Assembly (NCBI GenBank): GCA_934477985.1
Contig: CAKSOR010000146.1
Coordinates: forward strand, 1 to 6,726
DNA from: an uncultured Eubacteriales bacterium
GTDB taxonomy: Bacteria; Bacillota; Clostridia; Oscillospirales; CAG-272
Length of the DNA: 6,726 bases
Reading direction: 5' to 3'
The position numbers were made by a program, and so were the translations under genes. The notes beneath the pieces are model-generated. The model made no database searches, had not been told where the DNA came from, and saw only the letters and a program-made list of their open reading frames with translations. Positions 1-6,400 of this stretch are shown here, piece by piece (the stretch's first letter is position 1; each line of letters opens with the position of its first letter).

Positions 1-603
1 GTACTCCTCGTGTCCGGGACGGAAATAGAAGACCTTTCCGAGTCCGCGGTTGTAGCAGCAGCCGCTTCTGAACACCTCGCCTCCCGAGAACCAGCTTATG
101 AAGACCAGATCGTCCGGCTTGGGTATCTCGAAACGCTCGCCGTAGGTCTCCTCCTTCTCGAGCTCGATGTACTCCGGAAGCCCCTTCGCGATCGGGTGAG
201 ATGGCTCGATTACCCAGATGCGCTCCTTTTCGTCGTTCTCGCGCCACTTCGAGCGGCAGACCGTGCCCATCAGCATGACGAACGGCTTCGACAGATGTCC
301 CGAGTGGAGGACTATCAGCCCCATTCCGTCGAGCACGCGGTTCTTGACCTTCAGCGCGACCTCGTCCGACACCTTCGCGTGCGCGCAGTGACCCCACCAG
401 ATCAGCACGTCGGTTGAGTTCAGCACCTCGTCGGTCAGTCCGTGCTCGGGCATGTCGAGCGTCGCGGTGCGGATGTTATATCGCTTGTCGCGCCCGAGCA
501 TCCCGGCGATAGCGCCGTGGATTCCATTCGGATAGACCTCGGCGATGCGACCCGAGCGCTCGTGAATGTATTCGTTCCAGATGGTTACGTTTACCTGTTC
601 CAT
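1..603 (-). CDS. ThuA-family (trehalose utilisation-like) protein, 3' end cut by window edge
   Basis: The reading frame starts at the ATG at 603-601 and stays open for 201 codons to the left edge, so the C-terminus is missing. An AAAGGAA ribosome binding site at 616-610, six bases upstream, supports this start. The protein begins MEQVNVTIWNEYIHERSG. Family marks are WWGHCAH at residues 69-75, LHSGHLSKPF at 99-108 and FRPGHEEY at the cut end. These match the ThuA-like family (PF06283), which has a class I glutamine-amidotransferase-like fold of about 210-240 aa, so roughly 10-40 residues are probably missing. The family is named after rhizobial trehalose/disaccharide catabolism genes and is linked to keto-sugar processing. 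The exact reaction and substrate cannot be read from this sequence. No signal peptide is seen, so it is probably cytoplasmic. It has its own promoter at 763-735 and a highly structured leader. Family assignment is firm; the role in trehalose metabolism is only inferred from the family name. Confidence 0.9.
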   Translation of the reverse strand, partial: MEQVNVTIWNEYIHERSGRIAEVYPNGIHGAIAGMLGRDKRYNIRTATLDMPEHGLTDEVLNSTDVLIWWGHCAHAKVSDEVALKVKNRVLDGMGLIVLHSGHLSKPFVMLMGTVCRSKWRENDEKERIWVIEPSHPIAKGLPEYIELEKEETYGERFEIPKPDDLVFISWFSGGEVFRSGCCYNRGLGKVFYFRPGHEEY

Positions 604-633
604 TGCAGTTTCCTTTCAGTTCGCGGATTTTGT

Positions 634-730
634 AATAGATCTGTTCGATAACCCGACTTCAGCGTATGAAAATGGCGATGAAATCGGCATTTTCATTGAC
701 AACTCGGGAGGGTTATCGAACAGATCTATT
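634..730. repeat. Nested 97-bp inverted repeat (21-bp perfect arms) in the ThuA-gene leader
   Basis: The outer arms at 634-654 and 710-730 are perfect 21-base reverse complements (left arm begins AATAGATCTGTTCG, right arm ends CAGATCTATT). Nested inside is a second dyad, 666-679 with 683-696, pairing 13 of 14 positions with one mismatch (675/687) around a three-base centre. A smaller pairing, 652-656 with 704-708 (CCCGA/TCGGG), competes with the inner end of the outer arms. In the minus-strand transcript predicted to start near 728, the whole leader would fold from its first nucleotides. The last arm ends 18 bases before the ribosome binding site. I see no T tract to make it a terminator and no flanking target duplication. 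It could be an RNA leader element, an operator-like dyad or a MITE-like repeat. Confidence 0.85.
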
Positions 731-734
731 TGAT

Positions 735-763
735 ATTATATCACACTCCGACCGGTTTTTCAA
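735..763 (-). promoter_or_regulatory. Sigma-A-type promoter for the ThuA-family gene
   Basis: On the minus strand there is a TTGAAA -35 (763-758), a 17-base spacer and a perfect TATAAT -10 (740-735) preceded by TG at the extended -10 position. Transcription would start near 728, at the first bases of the palindrome, giving a leader of about 125 nt before the ATG at 603. The motifs are seen directly; activity is inferred. Confidence 0.75.
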
Positions 764-887
764 TAGACGAACAGACACAACTTATTGCACTTTCCGAATA
801 TATTGTCAAAAGCAAGACAAATACCGCGGCATATTCCCTGAAGTCATGAGCATATATTTTCCTGACAAAACCACGGGAGGTAAAAGC
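764..887. other. Leader/upstream gap of the Ca2+ ATPase gene, no clear promoter found
   Basis: This AT-rich stretch lies between the ThuA-gene promoter and the ATPase start. It holds the GGGAGG ribosome binding site near its end. TTGTCA (803-808), TATATT (799-804) and TATATT (853-858) resemble promoter hexamers, but none pairs with a partner at 16-18 bases. A perfect TTGACA at 696-701, inside the palindrome, also lacks a -10 at the right distance. The reading frame of the ATPase is open upstream to 666, but that part resembles no ATPase N-terminus and is treated as non-coding. Confidence 0.5.
875..880 (+). promoter_or_regulatory. Ribosome binding site that fixes the ATPase start
   Basis: GGGAGG lies seven bases before the ATG at 888-890. 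The earlier in-frame ATGs (666, 672, 678 and 846) have no comparable site in front of them, so the 871-aa form is chosen over the 945-codon open frame. Confidence 0.85.
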
Positions 888-3503
888 ATGGATAACACAG
901 CGGGGCTCAGCGCGCGCGAGGTGGACGAGTCGCGGCGCAAATTCGGCGAAAACAAACTCACAAAACGAAAGCGCAAGAGCATATTCAGGCAGTTTCTGGA
1001 AAATCTCGGCGACCCGGTGATAAGGATTCTCCTCTGCGCGCTGGCGGTCAATATTCTGTTTCTCTTCAAGCGCGCCGACTGGTTCGAGACCGGCGGAATC
1101 GCGGCGGCGGTCTTCATGGCGACCTTTATTTCCACATTATCCGAATACGGCAGCGAGGCGGCGTTCAGGAAGCTGTACGACGAGAGCTCGGAGCGGCGCT
1201 GTCTGGTCCGGCGCGGCGGAAAGGTCAGCGAGATCACGGCGTCCGAGATAGTCGTCGGAGACCGCGTGCTGCTCTCGGCGGGCGAGGGGATTCCGGCGGA
1301 CGGGCGGATAGTCTCGGGCAGGCTGGGAGTCGATCAATCCGCGATGACCGGCGAGAACCGCGAGGTCGAAAAGAAGCCTGGCAGGGCAGGGGACTCGACT
1401 CCGTCCGACCAGACGATGCTGCTCGCCGGAACGACGGTTCTCAGCGGCGAGGGCGAGTTCATCGTCACCGCGGTCGGCGACGAGACGGCGCTCGGCGGAA
1501 TCTCGCGTGAGATTCAGACCGACACGCGCCCGTCGCCGCTGAAGATCCGGCTGACGAGGCTGGCGTCGGTGATAAGCTATATCGGCTACGCGGCGGCGGG
1601 ACTCGTCGCGCTCGCGTATCTCGTCAATACCTTTGTCATCGACTGCGGCTTCGACGTGGCGCGGATAGTCACGCGGCTGACCGACTGGCAGTTTCTGCTC
1701 GGCAGTCTGATGCACGCGCTGACACTGGCGCTGACGGTGATTGTTGTCGCCGTTCCAGAGGGGCTGCCGATGATGATCGCGGTTGTGCTCTCGGCGAATA
1801 TCAAACGAATGGTGAAGGACTCTGTGCTCGTCCGCAAGCCGACCGGAATCGAGGCGGCTGGAAGTATGAACATCCTCTTCACCGACAAGACCGGGACGCT
1901 GACCGAGGGGAAGCTCAGCGTCGTCTCGGTTGTCACGCCGTCGGGCGAAGAAAAGAAGCTCCCGGGCGGACGGCTCGGCGAGCTGATAAGACTTCACGCT
2001 GAAAACAATTGCACGGCGATGATCAGCGACGGCAGAGTAGTCGGCGGAAACCCGACCGACCGCGCGTTCGCGGAGTTTTCGGGAAGCAATAAGCGCGGCG
2101 AACCGCTCGTGAAACTGCCGTTTGACAGCGCGCGCAAGTATTCTGCGGCGGTTGTTGAGCACGGCGGAGCAATTACACTCGTCAAGGGCGCGCCGGAAAT
2201 ACTCCTCCCGCGCGTGAAATATTCCCTCGGAAATGACGGCAGAAAGCGCGAGCTCGGGCACGACGGCTTTAATGAAAAGCTGAAAAAATACGCGTCGGAG
2301 GGAATGCGGCTGATTCTGCTCGCCGAGGCAGACGGAAATCGGATAAATGAGCTCTCACGCGGGGAAATACCGGTTCTGACGCTCCATTGCGTGATTCTGA
2401 TGCGCGACAGGCTGAGAAAAGCGGCGCTTTCGTCGGTGAAGGAGCTCAGAAAAGCCGGAATCGGCGTTGTGATGATCACGGGCGACAGCCCGGACACCGG
2501 CGCGGCGATAGCGAAGGAATGCGGCATTCTCTCGGGCGGGCGGGACATTGTGCTGACCGGCGCGGAGCTCGCGAGATACAGCGATCTGAAGCTCAGCGAG
2601 ATTCTGCCGAGGCTCGCGGTGGTCGCGAGGGCGCTTCCGACCGACAAGAGCCGGCTCGTCCGGGTGGCGCAGGAGCGCGAGCTGGTCGTCGGGATGACCG
2701 GCGACGGAATCAACGACGCGCCGGCATTGAAGCGCGCCGACATCGGATTCGCGCTCGGCAGCGGAACGCAGGTCGCGAGGGAAGCTGGCGACATAATCAT
2801 CCTCGACGACGATCTGAAGTCGATTGTCAAGGCGGTGCTCTACGGGCGTAATATTTTCAAGTCGATACGCAAGTTCATCACGTTGCAGCTGACAATGAAC
2901 CTGAGCGCGGTCGGGGTCTCGATGATCTGCCCGTTTCTCGGGATAGACGCGCCGGTTACGGTCGTGCAGATGCTCTGGATAAATATGATAATGGATACTC
3001 TGGGCGGGCTCGCGTTCGCGGGTGAGGCGCCGATGAGAGGCATAATGGAAGAGCCGCCGAAGCGCCGCGACGAGCCGATCCTGAACGCCTACATGGCGAA
3101 TCAGATAATCGTGCTCGGCGGATTCACGGTGGCTCTGTCAATATATTTTCTGAAGCGTCCGGCGGTGACGGCGCTGTTCAGGAGCGCTCCGGACGACATC
3201 TATCTGCTGACAGCGTTTTTCGCGCTGTTCATCTTCGCGGGGGTCTTCAACTGCTTCAACTGCCGGACCGACCGGCTGAATCTCTTCGCGGGAATCGCTA
3301 AGAATCCGGCGTTCATCTCGATAATGGCGCTTGTCGGGACGGTGCAGATTCTGTTTGTCTATCTCGGCGGCGCGGTGCTGCGGACGGCTCCGCTGACGAT
3401 TCCGGAGCTTATTTGGAGTCTCGCCTTCGCGGCGCTGGTTTTCCCGGCTGAGATGATACGGAAGTTCATCTGGCGGCTTGTTTTCAGGAATGGCGGGTTC
3501 TGA
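888..3503 (+). CDS. Calcium-translocating P-type ATPase, PMCA type (type IIB), 871 aa
   Basis: Membrane pump predicted to export Ca2+ using ATP through a phospho-aspartate intermediate. Domains in order: cation-ATPase N-terminal region (1-40), M1-M2 (about 43-85), actuator domain with TGEN at 154-157, M3-M4 (about 225-302) with AVPEGLP at 288-294, phosphorylation motif DKTGTLT with catalytic Asp333, nucleotide-binding KGAPE at 433-437, TGD at 531-533, hinge TGDGIND at 604-610, then M5-M10 (about 660-858). Ion-site residues fit type IIB: Glu291 in M4, QLTMN with Asn671 in M5, and LWINMIMD with Asn699 and Asp703 in M6. As in PMCA pumps, M5 lacks the second acidic ligand of SERCA, suggesting one Ca2+ per cycle. 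No C-terminal calmodulin-binding tail is present. Oddities: TGEN replaces the usual TGES, and DRLR (507-510) stands where DPLR/DPPR is usual. The last 20 bases overlap the response-regulator gene on the other strand. Ca2+ specificity is inferred from motifs. Confidence 0.95.
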   Translation: MDNTAGLSAREVDESRRKFGENKLTKRKRKSIFRQFLENLGDPVIRILLCALAVNILFLFKRADWFETGGIAAAVFMATFISTLSEYGSEAAFRKLYDESSERRCLVRRGGKVSEITASEIVVGDRVLLSAGEGIPADGRIVSGRLGVDQSAMTGENREVEKKPGRAGDSTPSDQTMLLAGTTVLSGEGEFIVTAVGDETALGGISREIQTDTRPSPLKIRLTRLASVISYIGYAAAGLVALAYLVNTFVIDCGFDVARIVTRLTDWQFLLGSLMHALTLALTVIVVAVPEGLPMMIAVVLSANIKRMVKDSVLVRKPTGIEAAGSMNILFTDKTGTLTEGKLSVVSVVTPSGEEKKLPGGRLGELIRLHAENNCTAMISDGRVVGGNPTDRAFAEFSGSNKRGEPLVKLPFDSARKYSAAVVEHGGAITLVKGAPEILLPRVKYSLGNDGRKRELGHDGFNEKLKKYASEGMRLILLAEADGNRINELSRGEIPVLTLHCVILMRDRLRKAALSSVKELRKAGIGVVMITGDSPDTGAAIAKECGILSGGRDIVLTGAELARYSDLKLSEILPRLAVVARALPTDKSRLVRVAQERELVVGMTGDGINDAPALKRADIGFALGSGTQVAREAGDIIILDDDLKSIVKAVLYGRNIFKSIRKFITLQLTMNLSAVGVSMICPFLGIDAPVTVVQMLWINMIMDTLGGLAFAGEAPMRGIMEEPPKRRDEPILNAYMANQIIVLGGFTVALSIYFLKRPAVTALFRSAPDDIYLLTAFFALFIFAGVFNCFNCRTDRLNLFAGIAKNPAFISIMALVGTVQILFVYLGGAVLRTAPLTIPELIWSLAFAALVFPAEMIRKFIWRLVFRNGGF

Positions 3504-4164
3504 CCTCTTCGAGCAGGTAGCCCGCGCCGCGCTTTGAGGAGATCATCACAGAGCTCCCCATGAGCTTCTGCTTGAGTCGCGAGATAGTGAGTCTGAGAGC
3601 GTTCATGCTGTCTGAGCCGGGCTGATCCCAGACCCTCTCGCAGAGATTGTTCGCGTCGAGCTCGGCGCGGCATTTGGCGAGGCAGGCGAGCAGCGCGAAC
3701 TCCTTCTGAGTGAGCTGTAAGCTGCGGCCGTCGATTGAAGCCGATCCGGTCAGGATGTTCATCGAGAGTCCGCCGAAGCTGATGAAGCGTCCGACATAGC
3801 GGCTTGAGCGGAGCAGGGCGTTGACGCGGGCGATGAGCACATCGAGATCGTAGGGCTTGGGGAGATAATCATCGCCGCCGGTCGAGAGACCATTGACAAT
3901 GTCGGGATTTTCGCCGAGCGCCGAAAGAAAGAGGATCGGCAGTCGGTATTTCGATTTGATCTCGCGGCAGAGCTCGAGACCGTCGCCGTCTGGGAGCATT
4001 ATATCGAGGACAGCGAGGTCGACGTCGTAGAAACCGAGGAGCTCACGGCAGCGTTTGACTGTGTCAGCGCGGATTATCTCGAAGCCGGCGTCCTCGAGCG
4101 CGAGCGCGTTTATTTCCATTATATGCGGGTTGTCCTCGACGAGGAGGATGCAGGCTTCGGGCAT
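3484..4164 (-). CDS. OmpR/PhoB-family response regulator, 226 aa
   Basis: DNA-binding partner of the upstream kinase. The N-terminal receiver domain (about 5-118) has the acidic pair Glu10-Asp11, phospho-acceptor Asp54 in VLDIMLPDGDG, Ser81 at the switch position and Lys103 in LPKPYD. The C-terminal winged-helix domain (about 128-220) contains LTQKEFALLA (151-160), the likely recognition helix NALRLTISRLKQK (188-200) and the wing SKRGAGYLL (210-218). All catalytic positions are intact. The start at 4164 is chosen because AAAGGAA lies seven bases upstream and the receiver domain begins immediately after it; the frame is open 17 codons further, to an ATG at 4215 that falls within the intergenic hairpins. 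It follows the kinase by 122 bp on the same strand, with no promoter seen between, so it probably depends on the kinase promoter. Its 3' end overlaps the convergent ATPase gene by 20 bp. Targets are unknown. Confidence 0.95.
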   Translation of the reverse strand: MPEACILLVEDNPHIMEINALALEDAGFEIIRADTVKRCRELLGFYDVDLAVLDIMLPDGDGLELCREIKSKYRLPILFLSALGENPDIVNGLSTGGDDYLPKPYDLDVLIARVNALLRSSRYVGRFISFGGLSMNILTGSASIDGRSLQLTQKEFALLACLAKCRAELDANNLCERVWDQPGSDSMNALRLTISRLKQKLMGSSVMISSKRGAGYLLEEVRTRHS

Positions 4165-4171
4165 ATCGGTA

Positions 4172-4178
4172 TTCCTTT
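4172..4178 (-). promoter_or_regulatory. Ribosome binding site that fixes the response-regulator start
   Basis: AAAGGAA on the minus strand lies seven bases before the ATG at 4164-4162. It stands just beyond the triple hairpin, in unpaired sequence, and argues against the longer start at 4215. Confidence 0.8.
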
Positions 4179-4200
4179 CGATAGATTGTGTGATGGCGGC

Positions 4201-4280
4201 GACGGTGACAGGCAACGCTTGTCACCGTCAGGGCGCGCGCTGTGGCGCGCGCCCTCGCCCGGCTCGGCACGAGCCGGGCG
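4201..4280. repeat. Three perfect hairpins packed end to end between kinase and regulator genes
   Basis: Hairpin A: arms 4201-4210 and 4220-4229 (GACGGTGACA/TGTCACCGTC), loop of nine. Hairpin B: arms 4230-4240 and 4245-4255 (AGGGCGCGCGC/GCGCGCGCCCT), loop of four. Hairpin C: arms 4256-4266 and 4270-4280 (CGCCCGGCTCG/CGAGCCGGGCG), loop of three. All 32 base pairs are perfect, and each hairpin starts at the base after the previous one ends. The block begins six bases after the kinase stop codon in the minus-strand transcript and ends 22 bases before the regulator's ribosome binding site. No run of U follows any stem in the sense direction, so these are not typical intrinsic terminators. Possible roles are protecting the kinase end of the message after cleavage, attenuating regulator expression, or a REP-like repeat. 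Confidence 0.9.
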
Positions 4281-4286
4281 CTTTGC

Positions 4287-6182
4287 TTACACATCTTTCC
4301 AAATCGGAAGGTGGCAGGCAAAGACACTGCCCTTATCGCTGGTTGACTCAAGTACCAGATCACCGCCGTGAACCCTTGCGGCGTCGCGACAGATCGTCAA
4401 ACCGATGCCGCTTCCGCCATCGGTGCTGTAGCCATTTTCGAAGACGCGTCCGACATTCCCTTGCGGAATACCGCTTCCGGTGTCTGAGACCCTTATGACG
4501 ACCTGATCACCATCCTTTTCGGCTGTGAAGCCGATCCGCCCGCCCGAGGTGTGGCGGTTGGCGTTCGAGGCGAGATTTATCAGGAGCTGCATCAGCATAC
4601 CGCGGTTTCCTCTGACCGAAAGCCCATCGGGACAGGTGAGCTCGAGCAGATTCGAGTTTTTGAGCAGCATCGGGCGGCAGACTCCCGCCGCGCTCTCAAA
4701 CAGCCCGGATATGTCGACTTCCTCCATCTCGGGAAGCCCGGTCTGTCCTTTTTGCATGTCGATCAGCTTTGAAACGAGCTCCGAGAGCCGCTGCGCCTCG
4801 GATGAGATCGTCTTCAGATGCTCAAACGTCTTCTCATCGGTCTTCGAACGCTCAATCTGGCGCTCGGTCAGCTGCGCGTAGCCGCTCATTACCGTCAGAG
4901 GAGTCCGCAGTTCGTGCGCGACGCGATGCAGAAACTCGTTGTTCAGCAGATTCAGCTGCTCGAGAACCGCGCCCTGACGGTGGCTCTCCTCAAGCTCACG
5001 ACTGCGTTTCTCGATCCGCATGCCGATCGACGCCGCGATCAGCATTACGAACGCGAGCATGAATATCGGTGTAGCGCCGCTCCGTGTCACCCACTGAACC
5101 GCCCGTCCGAGCACCGCCTCATATGTCTGAGAGATAAAAAGCACGATGTATCCGGCGAGCGCTATGAGATCCTCCCGAAGCGGCTTTTTGCCGATCATCC
5201 CGCGCACGATCGCGATCACAAGCGCCGCGGCGTATGGGATGCAGAGAATGTACACGACTGTCGTGAGCTTCGCCGTGTACATCGTCGGCAGGATGAAATG
5301 CAGCGCGGCGGCGACGCCGGTCAACGCCGCGAAGATGATTGTCCAGCGCCGGTTGAGCGCTTTCGGAAAAAGACTCGACAAAAATAACAGCAGCGCCGGG
5401 AATTGTGTCGAGATCATCATGACGAGCAGTCTGTAGCAGACGTTCCAGTCGTAATCCGGCGGCAACAGATGTACAACAAAGAAGTTCTGATCGCGAAGCC
5501 CTAAAAGCAGGCAGCAGAGCGCAAGCGCCGCGTACTGCGGTTCGCGCTGAAACGCCGAGAAGAGCAGGAAATACACCGCGAACATCAGAAGCGCCCCCCC
5601 GAGCGCCAGTGAGCGCAGATCCTCGCCGCGGCGCATGTATTCGATGTTCCTTGGTTCTGAGAGGTACAGTATCGGCACGAATCCGCCGTCAGGGTGCACG
5701 AAATTCGAGTACTCGAAGGCGATCTCCGTCTTACTGTCCGCGGTGTGGATCGGGATCGACATGTAGTTTACCCGCGGGATTGATTCCCCGGCGGTTTCCG
5801 CGACTTTGCCGATCTCAAGGACGACTTTACCGTCAACCGACACTCTTGTCGAGTAATCAATCGAGTATCCGCAGAGTATGAGATTCTGCCCCGGGGCTGT
5901 GATAAGAGTCAGCAGGTGAGTTCCGTAGCGCAGACTGTCGTCGAATTCGCCCGGCTCGGCACCGTCCAGCTCGTTTGCGAGTCTTTCGCCGTAGAAAGCC
6001 GTTCCGCCGCGTATCGAAACTATCGTATTCGTGAGGTCGACCGAAGAGAGGTCAAGCACTCCGTCGATCGCCGACATGTCGACGGTGTCAGCTGTTTTGT
6101 GCGCGAAGACTGCGAACATCAGCGCCGCGGCGCAGACTATCGAGATAGTTATTCCAATAATATAGAGAAAACGCTGTTTCAT
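4287..6182 (-). CDS. 7TMR-DISM-like sensor histidine kinase, 631 aa
   Basis: Membrane sensor that would autophosphorylate on histidine and pass the phosphate to the regulator encoded downstream. Layout: N-terminal membrane segment or uncleaved signal (about 7-26), an extracytoplasmic beta-rich domain (about 30-188), seven hydrophobic segments (about 191-210, 216-238, 248-272, 279-298, 305-328, 337-356, 370-390), a short charged coiled linker (391-415), a HisKA domain with phospho-acceptor His423 in HRVAHELRTPLT, and a HATPase_c domain with N box LINLASNANRHT (Asn536, Asn540), G1 box DTGSGI (567-572) and G2 box GGSGIGLTICRD (589-600). The order 'outside domain, seven helices, kinase' is that of 7TMR-DISM receptors, whose outer domains are often thought to bind carbohydrates or other small ligands; the ligand here is unknown. 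AAAGGGGG at 6196-6189 supports the start. A strong promoter lies at 6241-6213. All kinase motifs are intact. The 7TMR-DISM label rests on architecture and could be a related 7TM sensor class. Confidence 0.92.
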   Translation of the reverse strand: MKQRFLYIIGITISIVCAAALMFAVFAHKTADTVDMSAIDGVLDLSSVDLTNTIVSIRGGTAFYGERLANELDGAEPGEFDDSLRYGTHLLTLITAPGQNLILCGYSIDYSTRVSVDGKVVLEIGKVAETAGESIPRVNYMSIPIHTADSKTEIAFEYSNFVHPDGGFVPILYLSEPRNIEYMRRGEDLRSLALGGALLMFAVYFLLFSAFQREPQYAALALCCLLLGLRDQNFFVVHLLPPDYDWNVCYRLLVMMISTQFPALLLFLSSLFPKALNRRWTIIFAALTGVAAALHFILPTMYTAKLTTVVYILCIPYAAALVIAIVRGMIGKKPLREDLIALAGYIVLFISQTYEAVLGRAVQWVTRSGATPIFMLAFVMLIAASIGMRIEKRSRELEESHRQGAVLEQLNLLNNEFLHRVAHELRTPLTVMSGYAQLTERQIERSKTDEKTFEHLKTISSEAQRLSELVSKLIDMQKGQTGLPEMEEVDISGLFESAAGVCRPMLLKNSNLLELTCPDGLSVRGNRGMLMQLLINLASNANRHTSGGRIGFTAEKDGDQVVIRVSDTGSGIPQGNVGRVFENGYSTDGGSGIGLTICRDAARVHGGDLVLESTSDKGSVFACHLPIWKDV

Positions 6183-6202
6183 GCCTTGCCCCCTTTCATC
6201 GG

Positions 6203-6225
6203 TATCACATCTATTATATCACATC
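6203..6225. repeat. Direct repeat TATCACATC overlapping the kinase-operon promoter
   Basis: TATCACATC occurs at 6203-6211 and again at 6217-6225, 14 bases apart start to start. One copy overlaps the extended -10 and the other covers the predicted start site (about 6206). The arrangement resembles a direct-repeat operator but could be incidental in AT-rich DNA; response regulators of the OmpR family commonly bind direct repeats, so autoregulation is a reasonable but untested idea. Confidence 0.45.
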
Positions 6226-6241
6226 CGCGCCCGGAGGTCAA
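6213..6241 (-). promoter_or_regulatory. Sigma-A-type promoter of the kinase-regulator operon
   Basis: On the minus strand there is a TTGACC -35 (6241-6236), a 17-base spacer and a perfect TATAAT -10 (6218-6213) preceded by TG at the extended position. The start is expected near 6206, giving a short leader of about 24 nt. No second promoter was seen between kinase and regulator, so this one probably drives both. Confidence 0.8.
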
Positions 6242-6255
6242 GAGGAAAAGAAAAA

Positions 6256-6281
6256 ATGTGAAATTCATAATATTTTCACAT
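6256..6281. promoter_or_regulatory. Dyad between the two divergent promoters, operator candidate
   Basis: ATGTGAAA (6256-6263) and TTTCACAT (6274-6281) are perfect inverted half sites separated by 10 AT-rich bases. The dyad sits 15 bp upstream of the kinase -35 and 38 bp upstream of the etfB -35, where a regulator could affect either. The TGTGA/TCACA halves resemble CRP half sites, but the 14-base gap between them is not the six-base gap of CRP. Confidence 0.5.
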
Positions 6282-6318
6282 CGCATACGAAAACATGAAA
6301 ATAATTTGCGGAATATGG

Positions 6319-6347
6319 TTGACAACCGGCGAAAAATATGGTATAAT
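6319..6347 (+). promoter_or_regulatory. Consensus sigma-A promoter for etfB
   Basis: A perfect TTGACA -35 (6319-6324), a 17-base spacer and a perfect TATAAT -10 (6342-6347) with TG at the extended -10 position (6339-6340). This is about as strong as such a promoter can look, and it suggests high expression. The start is expected near 6354, giving a leader of about 56 nt. Confidence 0.92.
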
Positions 6348-6360
6348 GGACAAAAAGTTT

Positions 6361-6382
6361 TCCCCGGACTATTGTCCGGGGA
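6361..6382 (+). other. GC-rich hairpin near the 5' end of the etfB leader
   Basis: TCCCCGGAC (6361-6369) pairs perfectly with GTCCGGGGA (6374-6382) around a four-base loop TATT. It would form about seven bases from the predicted 5' end of the transcript and ends ten bases before the ribosome binding site, so it does not block translation directly. A stabilising 5' hairpin is the simplest reading. No T run follows, so it is not a terminator. Confidence 0.75.
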
Positions 6383-6400
6383 GCAAAGTTATGGAAAGGG

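Noticed and set aside
10..417. 135-codon plus-strand frame opposite the ThuA gene
   Set aside because: Shadow of the ThuA coding frame, whose conserved motifs are on the minus strand.
616..696. Possible 26-codon upstream ORF in the ThuA-gene leader (minus strand, MKMPISSPFSYAEV...)
   Set aside because: No ribosome binding site precedes it and its codons are simply the palindrome arms; there is no sign of selection for a peptide.
634..730. Complete transposable element with target-site duplication
   Set aside because: No transposase and no convincing duplicated flanking bases; kept only as a MITE-like possibility.
666..887. 74-codon N-terminal extension of the ATPase reading frame
   Set aside because: It runs through the palindrome, has no ribosome binding site at its ATGs, does not resemble an ATPase N-terminus, and a clear GGGAGG site marks the start at 888.
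1137..2261. 374-codon open frame antisense to the ATPase
   Set aside because: Arg/Asp/Ala-rich shadow of a GC-rich gene with a complete, convincing product on the other strand; no recognisable motif or start signal.
4256..4280. Intrinsic terminator for the kinase gene
   Set aside because: The stem is ideal, but the sense (minus) strand continues with AGGGCG rather than a U run, and the regulator downstream appears to need read-through.
4818..5387. 189-codon plus-strand frame opposite the kinase
   Set aside because: Basic, low-complexity shadow translation within an intact kinase gene; no ribosome binding site or domain signature.
6256..6281. CRP binding site
   Set aside because: The TGTGA and TCACA half sites are 14 bases apart rather than six.
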